Shown here: positions 44,979 through 54,037 of the stretch, piece after piece | Layout of the letters: every line of letters starts with the position of its first letter | Numbering within the stretch: position 1 is the stretch's first letter | Assembly (NCBI RefSeq): GCF_017565305.1 | Contig: NZ_JAGEKP010000029.1 | Coordinates: 1 to 55,261 of the forward strand | Direction: 5' to 3' | Source of the DNA: Leifsonia sp. TF02-11 | GTDB taxonomy: Bacteria; Actinomycetota; Actinomycetes; Actinomycetales; Microbacteriaceae | Length of the DNA stretch: 55,261 bases | Position numbers and translations under genes: made by a program | The notes under the pieces: generated by a model | The model's input: only the letters and a program-made list of their open reading frames with translations | Database searches by the model: none | What the model was told of the DNA's origin: nothing

Positions 44979-46682
44979 TCACATCCGCTCCGGAGCGGAC
45001 ACCCCCACCAGAGCGAGGCCGTTCCTGACCACCTGGCCAGTCGCGTCGTTCAACCAGAGGCGCGTGCGGTGCGCGTCGGTGACCGGCTCGTCGCCGTGCG
45101 GGAGGACCCGCGTCGAGCCGTCGCGCACGGCATACCAGGCGTGGTACAGGCCAGCGACCTCCTCGATGTAGCGGGCGACGCGGTGCGGCTCCCGCAGTTC
45201 CGCGGCCTGGGCGATGACGCGCGGGAACTCCTGGAGGCCGCCGAGCAGCGCGCTCTCGGTCTCATGGGTGAGCAGCTCCGGCTTGAAGACGCTGCGATCG
45301 ACACCCGACTTGGCCGCGTTGGCCGCGACGGAGCGCGTGCGGGCGTGCGCGTACTGCACGTAGTAGACGGGGTTCTCGTTGCTGCGCTTGGTGAGCAGGT
45401 CGAGGTCGATGTCGAGCTGCGAGTCGGTGGACGAACGCACCAGCGAGTAGCGGGCGGCATCGACGCCGACGGCGTCGACGAGGTCGTCGAGCGTCACGAT
45501 GGTGCCTGCGCGCTTGGACATCTTGACCGGCTCGCCGTCCTTGACCAGGTTGACCATCTGGCCGATGAGGATCTGCAGGTTCTCGTTCGGCACGTCGCCG
45601 AACGCCTCCACCATCGCCATCATGCGGCCGATGTAGCCGTGGTGGTCGGCGCCGAGCATGATGATGTTCTGCTCGAAGCCGCGCTCGCGCTTGTCGAGGT
45701 AGTAGCCGAGGTCGCCCGAGATGTAGGCCGGCTCGCCGTTGGAGCGCACGACGACCCGGTCGCGGTCGTCGCCGAAGGTGGTGGTGCGCAGCCAGATCGC
45801 GCCGTCCTCCTCGAAGATGTGGCCCTGCTCGCGGAGCCGCTCGATGGCCCGCTCCACCGCACCGGACTCGTGCAGCGAGTCCTCGTGGAAGTAGACATCG
45901 AAGTCGACCCCGAACGAGTGCAGCCGGTCCTTGATCTCCTGGAACATCAGGCCGGTGCCGAGGCGGCGGAAGACCTCCTGCTGCTGCTCGCGCGGCAGCG
46001 TGGCCAGGTCGCCGGTCTGCGGGTCGGCCGCGGCCAGCGCGACCACCTTCTCGGCGATCTCGCCGATGTAGGCGCCGCCGTAGCCGTCCTCCGGAGTCGC
46101 CTCGCCCAGGTGGGCGGCAAGCAGGCTGCGCGCGAACCGGTCGATCTGCGACCCGTGGTCGTTGAAGTAGTACTCGCGCGTGACGTCGGCGCCCGCCGCC
46201 TGCAGGATGCGCGCGAGGCTGTCGCCGACGGCGGCCCAGCGCGCGCCGCCCAGGTGGATGGGGCCCGTGGGGTTGGCCGAGACGAACTCGAGATTGACGA
46301 GCAGTCCGTCGTAGAGGTCGCTGCGGCCGTACGCGTCGCCGGCCTCCACGATCGTCCGGGCGAGCTGCCCGGCAGCGGCGGCCTCCAACCGGAAGTTGAT
46401 GAACCCGGGGCCTGCGACCTCGGCGGAGGCGACACCGTCGATCCCGGCGGCAGCCTCCGCGATCTCGCCGGCGAGCTCGCGCGGGTTGGCGCCGACACGC
46501 TTGGCGAGCCGCATCGCGACGTTCGACGACCAGTCGCCGTGCTCACGGTTCTTCGGCCGCTCCAGGGGGATGTCGTCGACCGTGATCGTCAGCTCCGCGA
46601 TGTCATCGCGGCCCTCGCGTCGCCGGTCCACCACGGTCGTCACGATGGCGAGCAGGGAGGCGGAGAGGTCAGCGGGGGTCAT
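44979..46682 (-). CDS. argS: Arginyl-tRNA synthetase
   Basis: 567 residues. It charges tRNA-Arg. [14 protein letters not shown] is the HIGH-type motif and [19 protein letters not shown] the KMSKS motif of class I enzymes. An N-terminal additional domain (residues 1-110) precedes the core, and a DALR anticodon-binding domain ends the protein ([25 protein letters not shown]). A tRNA-Arg gene lies nearby on the opposite strand. Confidence 0.97.
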   Translation of the reverse strand: MTPADLSASLLAIVTTVVDRRREGRDDIAELTITVDDIPLERPKNREHGDWSSNVAMRLAKRVGANPRELAGEIAEAAAGIDGVASAEVAGPGFINFRLEAAAAGQLARTIVEAGDAYGRSDLYDGLLVNLEFVSANPTGPIHLGGARWAAVGDSLARILQAAGADVTREYYFNDHGSQIDRFARSLLAAHLGEATPEDGYGGAYIGEIAEKVVALAAADPQTGDLATLPREQQQEVFRRLGTGLMFQEIKDRLHSFGVDFDVYFHEDSLHESGAVERAIERLREQGHIFEEDGAIWLRTTTFGDDRDRVVVRSNGEPAYISGDLGYYLDKRERGFEQNIIMLGADHHGYIGRMMAMVEAFGDVPNENLQILIGQMVNLVKDGEPVKMSKRAGTIVTLDDLVDAVGVDAARYSLVRSSTDSQLDIDLDLLTKRSNENPVYYVQYAHARTRSVAANAAKSGVDRSVFKPELLTHETESALLGGLQEFPRVIAQAAELREPHRVARYIEEVAGLYHAWYAVRDGSTRVLPHGDEPVTDAHRTRLWLNDATGQVVRNGLALVGVSAPERM

Positions 46683-46780
46683 GACGAACGATTCTACCTA
46701 GGACTGACGGGCAACCCGTCGCAACGCTTGATAGGGTGCGATTCGACACGACCGCCAGACGACGGAAGACGCACCCCACC

Positions 46781-47392
46781 ATGCAGCATTACACCGCCAG
46801 GACCCTCGCCGCACTCGCGATCGCCGCCGCAGCGGTCGCGCTCGTGGGCTGCACACCGGCAGGCAAGCCCGGCTCCACGCCGTCCACGTCGGCTACCGCC
46901 GGCGGCGCGAACGCCTCGCAGACGCCGACCCCGACACCGACTCCCACGCCGACCCTGCCGCCGACTCCCGTGACCCTCACCTGCGACCAGGTGGTCACGC
47001 CCGACCAGCTGTACGCGTACAACCCCAACTACTCGACGCAGCCGGGATACGCACCCAAGTCCGGCAGCCTCGAGAAGCAGATCGCCGACTGGAAGGGCGT
47101 CACGTGTGCCTGGCAGAACCAGACCAGCGGCGACGTCGTGCAGATCGCGATCGCTCATCCCCCCGCCGACCAGCTGGAAGGCCTCAAGAACGCCGCCATC
47201 ACGGCGGCCCAGCCGGTACCCACCTACGGCACCCCTCCGCAGGTCGAGGGCTACTTCAAGGCAGGCAATGCCGGCCAGGTGCAGATCTTCCGCGGCCCGT
47301 TCTGGATCGTCGCCGAGTCGGCCGCGTTCTATGAGCCGGGTGATGCGGCGCCGCTCATGCAGAGCGTCCTGGGCAACCTGCCCGCGAACTGA
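46781..47392 (+). CDS. Lipoprotein of unknown function
   Basis: 203 residues. The signal ends in VALVGC with Cys24 as the lipid site. A low-complexity spacer with a run of Thr-Pro pairs (TPTPTPTPTPT) leads to a folded domain of about 130 residues with two Cys (LTCDQVV and VTCAWQN) that may pair. The domain resembles other short actinobacterial lipoproteins of unknown role. The ATG at 46781 is chosen because the signal peptide begins there, although the frame is open to 46736. It is divergent from argS. Confidence 0.75.
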   Translation: MQHYTARTLAALAIAAAAVALVGCTPAGKPGSTPSTSATAGGANASQTPTPTPTPTPTLPPTPVTLTCDQVVTPDQLYAYNPNYSTQPGYAPKSGSLEKQIADWKGVTCAWQNQTSGDVVQIAIAHPPADQLEGLKNAAITAAQPVPTYGTPPQVEGYFKAGNAGQVQIFRGPFWIVAESAAFYEPGDAAPLMQSVLGNLPAN

Positions 47393-47431
47393 GGCGCTCC
47401 GAAAAGCTGCTAGCCTGGACGGGCACTCCTG

Positions 47432-47504
47432 GCCCCCATAGCTCAGGGGATAGAGCGTCTGCCTCCGGAGCAGAAGGCCGTAGGTTCAAATCCTACTGGG
47501 GGCA
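47432..47504 (+). tRNA. tRNA-Arg (anticodon CCG)
   Basis: A 73-nt cloverleaf. The acceptor GCCCCCA pairs with TGGGGGC; D-arm GCTC...GAGC (47441-47456); anticodon stem TCTGC/GCAGA with loop CTCCGGA, so the anticodon is CCG at 47465-47467; T-arm GTAGG-TTCAAAT-CCTAC. The discriminator is A, and CCA is not encoded. It reads CGG codons. A strong terminator follows 29 bp downstream. Confidence 0.97.
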
Positions 47505-47533
47505 CCGTAGCCCAGCTGAGCGCCGTAACGCAG

Positions 47534-47568
47534 AAGAAGCCCCCTCCTTGCGGAGGGGGCTTCTTTTC
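47534..47568. terminator. Bidirectional terminator after tRNA-Arg and ptsH
   Basis: AAGAAGCCCCCTCC and GGAGGGGGCTTCTT form a perfect 14-bp stem with loop TTGC, followed by TTC on the plus strand. On the minus strand the A-rich left arm also gives T residues. It serves the tRNA from the left and the fru-ptsH operon from the right. Confidence 0.9.
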
Positions 47569-47582
47569 GTTGTTCGAGCCGG

Positions 47583-47852
47583 CTACTCGGCGTCGAGGTC
47601 CGTCTCGAGCAGCGCGACCAGCTCATCGAGGGCGATGTCGGAGCCCGGCGCGTCGGAGCGCAGGGTCACGACCGTGCCCTTGCTCGCGGCCAAGCCCATC
47701 AGCGACAGGATGCTGCCGGCGTTCAGCTGCGGTCCGTCGCCCACGGCGATGGTCACGGGCACACCCTTCTCCTGCACAGCCTGCACGAACAGCTTCGCGG
47801 GGCGGGCGTGGAGGCCGGAGCTGCTGGCCACGGTGGCGGTACGTTCGGTCAT
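47583..47852 (-). CDS. ptsH: Phosphocarrier protein HPr
   Basis: 89 residues. It passes phosphate from enzyme I to sugar-specific EIIA domains. His15 in SSGLHARPA is the phosphorylated residue; NAGSILSLMGL carries the Ser equivalent to the regulatory Ser46. It is the last gene of the fructose operon. No enzyme I gene (ptsI) is in the window. Confidence 0.95.
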   Translation of the reverse strand: MTERTATVASSSGLHARPAKLFVQAVQEKGVPVTIAVGDGPQLNAGSILSLMGLAASKGTVVTLRSDAPGSDIALDELVALLETDLDAE

Positions 47853-47880
47853 CGATCTCTCCTTCTGAAAACGGCGGATG

Positions 47881-49977
47881 TCAGGCGGCGACGGTCGCCG
47901 CGACGGGCTGGTCGGCGGACTGGTCGGTGGCTTCGGCGACGGTTGTTGTGCGACGTGGGGCCGTGAAGCGCTTCAGGCCGACGACCAACAGGGCGGTGAC
48001 GAGCGTTCCGGCCGCGAGGGCGACCACGAAGCCCCAGATCGGGTCGATGGCGAAGAAGACGAAGATCCCGCCGTGCGGGGCCCGCGAACTCACCTCGAAG
48101 GCCATCGCCAGGCCTCCGGCGACCGCACCGCCCACGAGGTTGGCGGGGATCACACGCAGCGGGTCGGCCGCCGCGAACGGGATCGCGCCCTCCGAGATGA
48201 ACGAGGCTCCCAGCAGCCACGCTGCCGCGCCGTTCTCCCGCTCGACCTGCGTGAAGCCGCGACGGTAGAGCACCGTGGAGGCCAGTGCCATCCCCAGCGG
48301 GGGCACCATGCCGGCGACCATCACCGCGGCCATGATGTGGAAGCTCGCATCGGTCTGCTGCGCCAGCCCGGCGACCGCGAACGCGTAGGCCACCTTGTTG
48401 ACGGGGCCACCGAGGTCGAAGCACATCATCAAGCCGAGGATGATCCCGAGGAAGATCGCGCCGGCTCCGGAGAGGCCGTTCAGGAAGCTCGTCAGCTGGG
48501 TCATCAGCCACGCAATCGGGGCGCCCAGGATGAGCAGCATCAATCCGGAGGCGATGATCGACGCCCCGAGCGGGATGATCACGACGGGCATCAGGCCGCG
48601 CAGCCAGCGCGGCACGGCGGGCCGGCCGATGAGCCACGCCGCGTAGCCCGCGAGCAGACCGCCGATCAGGCCGCCGAGGAAGCCGGCGTTCATGAAGACC
48701 GCGATCGCACCCGCGACGAAACCCGGAGCGATTCCCGGCCGGTCGGCGATGGCGAACGCGATGTAGCCCGCGAGTGCAGGAACGAGGAAGCCGAGGCTCA
48801 CGCTCCCGATCTCGAAGGCGATCGCGCCCAAGTAGTAACCCAGCCCCTCGGGAGGGAGATTCCAGATCGCGTAATGGGTCAGCGTGTAGACAGCGTTGTT
48901 CATCCCCGAGTCGCCGTGGGCGAGGGCGATGCCGTACCCGCCGAGGAACGGCAGGAAGCTGATCGCGATGAGGAGGCCGCCGCCGGCGACGAACGGGATC
49001 ATGTAGCTGACGCCCGTGAGCAGGATCCGCTTGAGGTTGGCACCCCAGGAGAGCGCCTCGGCAGGAGCGGAGACGGCCACTCCCGACGCGCTCACGCGCG
49101 CGCCGTTCGGGTCCGCCGCAACGGCGACCGCCTCGGCGATGAGCTGGTCGGGCTGCTCGATGCCGCGCTTGACGGTGGAGCGCACCACGGGTTTGCCCGC
49201 GAACCGCGCCTCCTCTCGCACGTCCACGTCGTTCGCGAAGATGACCGCGTCCGCCGCATCGATGACGCTTTGCGGCAGCGCCTGGTAGCCGCTCGATCCC
49301 TGGGGTTCGACGACCAGGTCGACGCCGTTCCTCGGGCCCGCGGCGGTGAGGGCGTCGGCCGCCATGAACGTGTGCGCGATGCCGGTCGCGCACGAGGTGA
49401 CCGCCACGATCCGGGCGGGACGGCCGTCGATGCGGAAGCCGTCGGCGGCGGGCGCGGCCGGCGCCGACGCGGACTCGGCGGGCGCTGCGGCGGAAGCGCC
49501 GCGCGCGGCGCTCCGACCTTCGCCCTCCCCGATGGCCTCGTCGACGAGCGCGACCACGTCCTCCGGTCGCTGCGCCGCCCTCAGCCCGGAGGTGAACTCC
49601 TCGGTCATCAGGCTCCTGGCCAGCTTGGACAGCACGGCGAGGTGCGCTTCCGCCGCGTCGGCGGGAGCCGCGATCAGGAACACCAGGTCGGCAGGGCCGT
49701 CGGGCGCGCCGAAGTCGACCGCAGGGTCGAGCCGCGCGAAGGCGAGAGTCGGCACGGTCACCGACGGGCTCTTCGCGTGCGGGATGGCGATGCCGCCGGG
49801 CAGGCCGGTCTCGTCCTTCTGCTCGCGCGCCCAGGCGTCGGCGTACAGCGCATCCGTGTCGCTGGCGCGCCCCTGCGCGACGACGCGGGCAGCCAGCTCG
49901 CGGATGACGGCGCTCTTGTCGCCGAGAAGGCCGGGAGCGAGGCTCACGAGTTCGGGAGTGATGGTCTTCGGTGACAC
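47881..49977 (-). CDS. fruA: Fructose-specific PTS enzyme IIABC
   Basis: 698 residues from the GTG at 49977, which has GGAGGAAACC directly upstream; a TTG four codons earlier is part of that ribosome site. EIIA covers residues 1-150 with His67 (GGIAIPHAKSP). An Ala/Pro linker leads to EIIB with Cys196 (AVTSCATGIAHTF). EIIC follows from about 300 with about nine membrane helices. It imports fructose as fructose-1-phosphate, the substrate of the upstream fruK. Confidence 0.95.
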   Translation of the reverse strand: MSPKTITPELVSLAPGLLGDKSAVIRELAARVVAQGRASDTDALYADAWAREQKDETGLPGGIAIPHAKSPSVTVPTLAFARLDPAVDFGAPDGPADLVFLIAAPADAAEAHLAVLSKLARSLMTEEFTSGLRAAQRPEDVVALVDEAIGEGEGRSAARGASAAAPAESASAPAAPAADGFRIDGRPARIVAVTSCATGIAHTFMAADALTAAGPRNGVDLVVEPQGSSGYQALPQSVIDAADAVIFANDVDVREEARFAGKPVVRSTVKRGIEQPDQLIAEAVAVAADPNGARVSASGVAVSAPAEALSWGANLKRILLTGVSYMIPFVAGGGLLIAISFLPFLGGYGIALAHGDSGMNNAVYTLTHYAIWNLPPEGLGYYLGAIAFEIGSVSLGFLVPALAGYIAFAIADRPGIAPGFVAGAIAVFMNAGFLGGLIGGLLAGYAAWLIGRPAVPRWLRGLMPVVIIPLGASIIASGLMLLILGAPIAWLMTQLTSFLNGLSGAGAIFLGIILGLMMCFDLGGPVNKVAYAFAVAGLAQQTDASFHIMAAVMVAGMVPPLGMALASTVLYRRGFTQVERENGAAAWLLGASFISEGAIPFAAADPLRVIPANLVGGAVAGGLAMAFEVSSRAPHGGIFVFFAIDPIWGFVVALAAGTLVTALLVVGLKRFTAPRRTTTVAEATDQSADQPVAATVAA

Positions 49978-50016
49978 GGTTTCCTCCAATGTGTCTGTGC
50001 GGAGTCGAGACGAAGC

Positions 50017-50964
50017 TCAGGGGTGGAGCGCGGCGACGGGGAGGTCGCCGGCGGACAGGTCGGCCGGTCGGGGCGCCTGGGTGCCGGGCAGCGCCGCGGC
50101 GGCGGAGCCGTAGCGGATCGCGTGCGCGAGCCGTTCGGGCGGGGTCGCCCCCGCCAGATCCGCCAGCAGGTACCCGGCGAGCGCGCTGTCCCCGGCGCCG
50201 ACCGTGCTCTGCACGCGGATGCGAGGGGCGGCGGCGACGAAGCCGCCGTCGGGGGTCACGAGCACGGAGCCGAGTGCTCCGAGCGTGACGAGGGCGGAGC
50301 CGACGCGTTCCGGCACGAGCGTCTGCGCCACGGCGAGCACAGCGGTGGGGAGGTCGTCGGAGTCGAGAGCGACACCCGTGAGCTCCGCCAGCTCGTCCTC
50401 GTTGGGCTTGATCAGGTCGGGCCGCGCCGCCGAGACGACCGCACGCAGCGCCTCCCCCGAGGTGTCCACTGCGATCTTCGGAGCGGCGTCGCCCCAGTGC
50501 TCGCGCACGGCACGGATGACCGTCACATAGAAGTCGTCGTCGACGCCGGGGGGCAACGAGCCCGCGAGCACCAGCCAGCCCGCGCCGGCGCACGCGTCGA
50601 CGACGGCCGCCACAAGGAGCCGGGCGTCGGACGCGTCGAGGGCGGCACCGAGCAGGTTGAGCTTGGTGGTGACACCGGCGGGGTCGGTGATGGTCAGGTT
50701 CGCGCGGGCGTTGCCGTGGATCGGCACAGGACGGATGGCGAGCTCTGTCGAGTGCAGCACGACGCCGAACGGATCGTCGGCGGCCAGCGGGAGGACCGCG
50801 AGCGTGGGCACGCCGGCCGCGGCGACGACGCGCGCCACGTTGATCCCCTTGCCGCCGGCGTCCTCCCGCGAGGACGCGGCCGCCTGCACCTCGCCGGGTC
50901 TCAGTGGCGCACTCAGCGTCACGGCCCGGTCGAGCGACGGGTTGGCGGTGAGGGTGACGATCAT
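50017..50964 (-). CDS. fruK: 1-phosphofructokinase
   Basis: 315 residues of the PfkB family. It phosphorylates fructose-1-phosphate to fructose-1,6-bisphosphate. MIVTLTANPSLDRAVTL, AGGKGINVARVVAAAG (substrate loop) and VGAGDSALAGYLLADL (catalytic Asp and anion hole) are the family motifs. The ATG overlaps the fruR stop by 4 bp, so regulator and kinase are coupled. Confidence 0.93.
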   Translation of the reverse strand: MIVTLTANPSLDRAVTLSAPLRPGEVQAAASSREDAGGKGINVARVVAAAGVPTLAVLPLAADDPFGVVLHSTELAIRPVPIHGNARANLTITDPAGVTTKLNLLGAALDASDARLLVAAVVDACAGAGWLVLAGSLPPGVDDDFYVTVIRAVREHWGDAAPKIAVDTSGEALRAVVSAARPDLIKPNEDELAELTGVALDSDDLPTAVLAVAQTLVPERVGSALVTLGALGSVLVTPDGGFVAAAPRIRVQSTVGAGDSALAGYLLADLAGATPPERLAHAIRYGSAAAALPGTQAPRPADLSAGDLPVAALHP

Positions 50965-51746
50965 GCCGCCCAGACCTCCACACCGGCGGCCGCCAGTGCG
51001 TCGGCGAGCTCGCCCTCCGGCGCGCGATCGGTGACCAGCACGTCCACCGCGTCGAGCGCGGCGAACGAGACCAGCGATTCCTGCTGGAACTTGGACGAAT
51101 CGGCGAGGACGATCACGCGGCGCGCGGCCCGGACGATGGCCTCCTTGACCGCGGACTCCTCAGGGTCGGGTGTGCTCAGGCCGAACCCGGCGGAGACGCC
51201 GTTGACGCCGACGAAGACGATGTCGGGGCGGAGCGACTGGATCGCACGGACGGTGGCCGCGCCTACCGCTGCCGCGGTGACGCCGCGGATGCGGCCGCCG
51301 ACGACGGTCAGCGAGACGCGATCGGCCGCGGCGAGCGCGGGCGCGAGGGTGAGCGAGTGGGTGACGACCTCCGCCTCTCCCCCGCTGGCCGAGAGCCGGG
51401 CCGGGAGCAGCTGTGCGACAGCACCGGTGGTCGTGCCCGCATCGAGGTAGAGGGAACCGCGGAAGCCGTCGCCGAGTGCGTCGAGCGCTCGCGCGGCGAT
51501 GCGCAGCTTGGTGTCGGCGCGCAGCCCGCTGCGCTCGATGACGGAGGCCTCCGCAGTGCTCGCGCGGTCGACCGCGACGGCGCCGCCGTGCACCCGGCGG
51601 AGGGCTCCGGAGAGCTCGAGAGCATCGAGGTCGCGGCGCACCGTCTCCGTCGTGACGCCGAAGCGCTCGGCGAGCTCGATCACGGCGACGCGGCCTTCTT
51701 CGAGGAGGAGCCGCTCGATCAGCTCCTGACGCTCCATTGCATACAC
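50961..51746 (-). CDS. fruR: DeoR family regulator of the fructose operon
   Basis: 261 residues from a GTG at 51746 (MYAMERQELIE), placed 6 nt after GGAGG; the ATG at 51737 would be 15 nt away. The winged helix spans about residues 9-60 (VIELAERFGVTTETVRRDLDALE). The sugar-phosphate sensing domain has YLDAGTTTGAVAQLL and TVVGGRIRGVTAAAVG, typical of DeoR proteins that sense phosphorylated sugars, likely fructose-1-phosphate. It is the first gene of its operon. Confidence 0.9.
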   Translation of the reverse strand: MYAMERQELIERLLLEEGRVAVIELAERFGVTTETVRRDLDALELSGALRRVHGGAVAVDRASTAEASVIERSGLRADTKLRIAARALDALGDGFRGSLYLDAGTTTGAVAQLLPARLSASGGEAEVVTHSLTLAPALAAADRVSLTVVGGRIRGVTAAAVGAATVRAIQSLRPDIVFVGVNGVSAGFGLSTPDPEESAVKEAIVRAARRVIVLADSSKFQQESLVSFAALDAVDVLVTDRAPEGELADALAAAGVEVWAA

Positions 51747-51771
51747 CTGGCGCCTCCTTTGGATTTCCAAC

Positions 51772-51804
51772 ACAATACAACATGGATCAACAGGAAGCAA
51801 TACA
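51772..51804 (-). promoter_or_regulatory. fruR-fruK-fruA-ptsH promoter with repeated boxes
   Basis: On the minus strand TTGCTT (51800-51795) and TATTGT (51777-51772) are spaced by 17 bp. CAATACA occurs at 51773-51779 and 51798-51804, overlapping the -10 and -35 respectively. The AT-rich surround (51770-51830) stands out. The two copies could be FruR half-sites. Confidence 0.6.
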
Positions 51805-51861
51805 CTTCTCTGTGGTTTTCTGTGCGATTCTTCGTCGTCCGCGCCGCCCGAGGAGGCCACG

Positions 51862-51867
51862 TACAAT
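51862..51867 (+). promoter_or_regulatory. Candidate -10 of the rRNA methyltransferase gene
   Basis: TACAAT ends 10 nt before the ATG at 51878, implying a 5' leader of only a few bases. An AGGAGG at 51851-51856 is too far away (21 nt) to act as the ribosome site. Confidence 0.4.
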
Positions 51868-51877
51868 CGTTCGCGGA

Positions 51878-53002
51878 ATGGACTGCTCGTACTTCGACGC
51901 CGGCGTATGCCGCTCGTGCACACTGATGGGCGTCCCCTACGCCGACCAGCTGGCCCGCAAGGACGGCCACGCGCGCGACCTCCTCGCGGCCTACGGCGAC
52001 ACGGTCTGGCTTCCGCCGGTGGCGAGCGCCGAGTCCGGCTACCGCAACAAGGCGAAGATGGTCGTCTCCGGCACCGTCGATGCGCCGACCATCGGCATCC
52101 TCGACGAGGCGGGCCGCGGCGTCGACCTGCGTGAGTGCGGCATCTGCGCACCCGGGGTGCGGGCAGCGCTCCCGGTGCTCGCGGACTTCATCATCCGCAC
52201 CCGCCTCGAGCCGTACAGCGTCCCGGAGCGGCGCGGCGAACTCAAATACGTTCTCGTGACGCACTCCCCCGACGACGAACTGATGGTCCGCTTCGTCGTG
52301 CGGACCCACGCCGCCGTCGACCGCATCCGGACCAGGCTGGACGAGTTGCTCGCCGCACTGCCGAACGCCGTCGTCGTGACGGCGAACCTCCAGCCGGAGC
52401 ACAAGGCGGTCGTCGAAGGCGACACCGAGATCGTGCTGACCGCACAATCGTCCCTCGTCATGCGGGTCGGCGGCATCCCGCTGCGGCTGCGCCCGCAGAG
52501 CTTCTTCCAGACGAACACCGCGGTCGCCGAGAGCCTCTACGCGCAGGTGACCGAGTGGGTGGACGAGGTGTCGCCGTCGAGCGTGTGGGACCTCTACTGC
52601 GGCGTCGGCGGCTTCGCGCTCAACGTGGCGGCGCCCACACGACGCGTCGTCGGAGTCGAGACCAGCGCGGAGGCGGTGCGCAGCGCCCGCGCGACGGCGG
52701 CGGCCGCGGGGCTGGCGCGCGTGGCGTTCCGGGCGGGAGATGCCACCGCGTTCGCCCTCGGAGCGAAGACCGCCCCGGACCTGGTCATCGTGAACCCGCC
52801 GCGGCGCGGGATCGGCGCAGAGCTGTCGGGATGGCTCGAAGGCTCCGGCATCCCGAACGTGGTGTACTCCAGCTGCAACCCGAACAGCCTGGCGCACGAC
52901 CTCGCCCGCATGCCGTCGTACCGCATCCGCACCGGGCGGGTCCTGGACATGTTCCCGCAGACCGGCCACCTGGAGGTCGCGGTGCTGCTCGATCGGGTGT
53001 GA
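51878..53002 (+). CDS. 23S rRNA (uracil-C5)-methyltransferase, RlmC type
   Basis: 374 residues. It methylates a uridine in 23S rRNA using SAM. Cys3, Cys11, Cys14 and Cys87 or Cys90 (RECGIC) fit the iron-sulfur cluster of the RumA/RumB family. VWDLYCGVGGFALNVA is the SAM site, VIVNPPRRGIGAEL the substrate loop, and VVYSSCNPNSLAHDL holds the catalytic Cys. There is no N-terminal TRAM domain, which fits the RumB (RlmC) subgroup. The ATG at 51878 is preferred over upstream frame because the Cys cluster begins there. Confidence 0.9.
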   Translation: MDCSYFDAGVCRSCTLMGVPYADQLARKDGHARDLLAAYGDTVWLPPVASAESGYRNKAKMVVSGTVDAPTIGILDEAGRGVDLRECGICAPGVRAALPVLADFIIRTRLEPYSVPERRGELKYVLVTHSPDDELMVRFVVRTHAAVDRIRTRLDELLAALPNAVVVTANLQPEHKAVVEGDTEIVLTAQSSLVMRVGGIPLRLRPQSFFQTNTAVAESLYAQVTEWVDEVSPSSVWDLYCGVGGFALNVAAPTRRVVGVETSAEAVRSARATAAAAGLARVAFRAGDATAFALGAKTAPDLVIVNPPRRGIGAELSGWLEGSGIPNVVYSSCNPNSLAHDLARMPSYRIRTGRVLDMFPQTGHLEVAVLLDRV

Positions 53003-53017
53003 CCTCCCGATACGCGG

Positions 53018-53052
53018 CGGGGCCCGCGCCTCGGCAGGAGACGCGGGCCCCG
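53018..53052. terminator. Hairpin between convergent rRNA methyltransferase and msrA genes
   Basis: CGGGGCCCGCG (53018-53028) pairs perfectly with CGCGGGCCCCG (53042-53052), 11 bp around a 13-nt loop. There is no T-tract. It lies midway between two stops facing each other. Confidence 0.65.
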
Positions 53053-53066
53053 GATCGGACGAGCGG

Positions 53067-53579
53067 TCAGCTCGCCGCCGCCTCGCGGCGCGGGAGCTTC
53101 CAGTCGGGACGCGCGAAGTGGCAGGTGTACCCCCACGGGATGCGCTCCAGGTAGTCCTGGTGCTCGGGCTCGGCCTCCCAGAACGGCCCGGCCGGCTCCA
53201 CCTCGGTGACGACCTTGCCCGGCCAGAGACCGGACGCGTCGACGTCGGCGATGGTGTCCTCCGCCACGCGGCGCTGCTCGTCGTTCTCGTAGAAGATCGC
53301 CGAACGGTAGCTGGTGCCCACGTCGTTGCCCTGACGGTTCTTCGTCGACGGGTCGTGGATCTGGAAGAAGAACTCCAGCAGGTCGCGGTAGCTGATGCGC
53401 TCGGGGTCGAACTCGATCTCGATCGCCTCAGCGTGGGTGCCGTGGTTGCGGTAGGTGGCGTTCGGGACGTCGCCGCCGGAGTACCCCACGCGGGTGCTCA
53501 CCACGCCGGGACGCTTGCGGATGAGGTCCTGCATGCCCCAGAAACATCCACCGGCCAGGATGGCCTTCTCTGTCGTCAT
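53067..53579 (-). CDS. msrA: Peptide methionine-(S)-S-oxide reductase
   Basis: 170 residues. It repairs the S form of methionine sulfoxide. Cys12 in [13 protein letters not shown] is catalytic; [20 protein letters not shown] and [18 protein letters not shown] are family motifs. The ATG overlaps the msrB stop by one base (TGATG), so the two are coupled and cover both sulfoxide isomers. Confidence 0.95.
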   Translation of the reverse strand: MTTEKAILAGGCFWGMQDLIRKRPGVVSTRVGYSGGDVPNATYRNHGTHAEAIEIEFDPERISYRDLLEFFFQIHDPSTKNRQGNDVGTSYRSAIFYENDEQRRVAEDTIADVDASGLWPGKVVTEVEPAGPFWEAEPEHQDYLERIPWGYTCHFARPDWKLPRREAAAS

Positions 53580-54037
53580 CAGTGCTGCTCCTCGTTCTCG
53601 AAAAGGTGGGTGTAGTCGCCGTAGCCCTGCTCCTCCAGCTCGGCGAGCGGGATGAAGCGGAGTGCGGCGGAGTTGATGCAGTAGCGCAGGCCGCCGGCCT
53701 CGGCGGGCCCGTCGTCGAACAGGTGCCCGAGGTGGCTGTCGCCGTGGGCGGAGCGCACCTCGGTGCGCACCATGCCGTAGGTGCGGTCGGTCTTCTCCAC
53801 GATGTTCGCAGGGTCGACCGGAACGGTGAAGCTCGGCCAGCCGGAACGGCTGTCGTACTTGTTCACCGAGGCGAAGAGCGGCTCGCCCGACACGATGTCG
53901 ACGTAGAGGCCCGCCTCGTGGTTGTTCCAGAACTCGTTGCGGAAAGCGGGCTCCGTGGCCGCCTCCTGGGTGACCGCGTACTGCGCGGGGGTGAGCCGCG
54001 CGACGGCGTCCTGGCTCTTGCGATAGTCCTGTGTCAC
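53579..54037 (-). CDS. msrB: Peptide methionine-(R)-S-oxide reductase
   Basis: 152 residues. The catalytic Cys120 lies in [29 protein letters not shown] and [14 protein letters not shown] are conserved. The paired CxxC zinc motifs of many MsrB proteins are absent, so this is the zinc-free type. The start is a GTG at 54037 directly after GGAGGAAAC. It overlaps the end of the upstream gene by 4 bp. Confidence 0.94.
   Translation of the reverse strand: MTQDYRKSQDAVARLTPAQYAVTQEAATEPAFRNEFWNNHEAGLYVDIVSGEPLFASVNKYDSRSGWPSFTVPVDPANIVEKTDRTYGMVRTEVRSAHGDSHLGHLFDDGPAEAGGLRYCINSAALRFIPLAELEEQGYGDYTHLFENEEQH

Noticed and set aside
46920-46970. Run of CCGAC/CCCAC-like triplets as a DNA repeat element
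   Set aside because: It codes for the Thr-Pro spacer of the lipoprotein, so it is a coding repeat.
47849-50983. A 1044-codon minus-strand frame across fruK and fruA
   Set aside because: Out-of-frame reading of the fruK and fruA genes, Arg-rich with no family signature.
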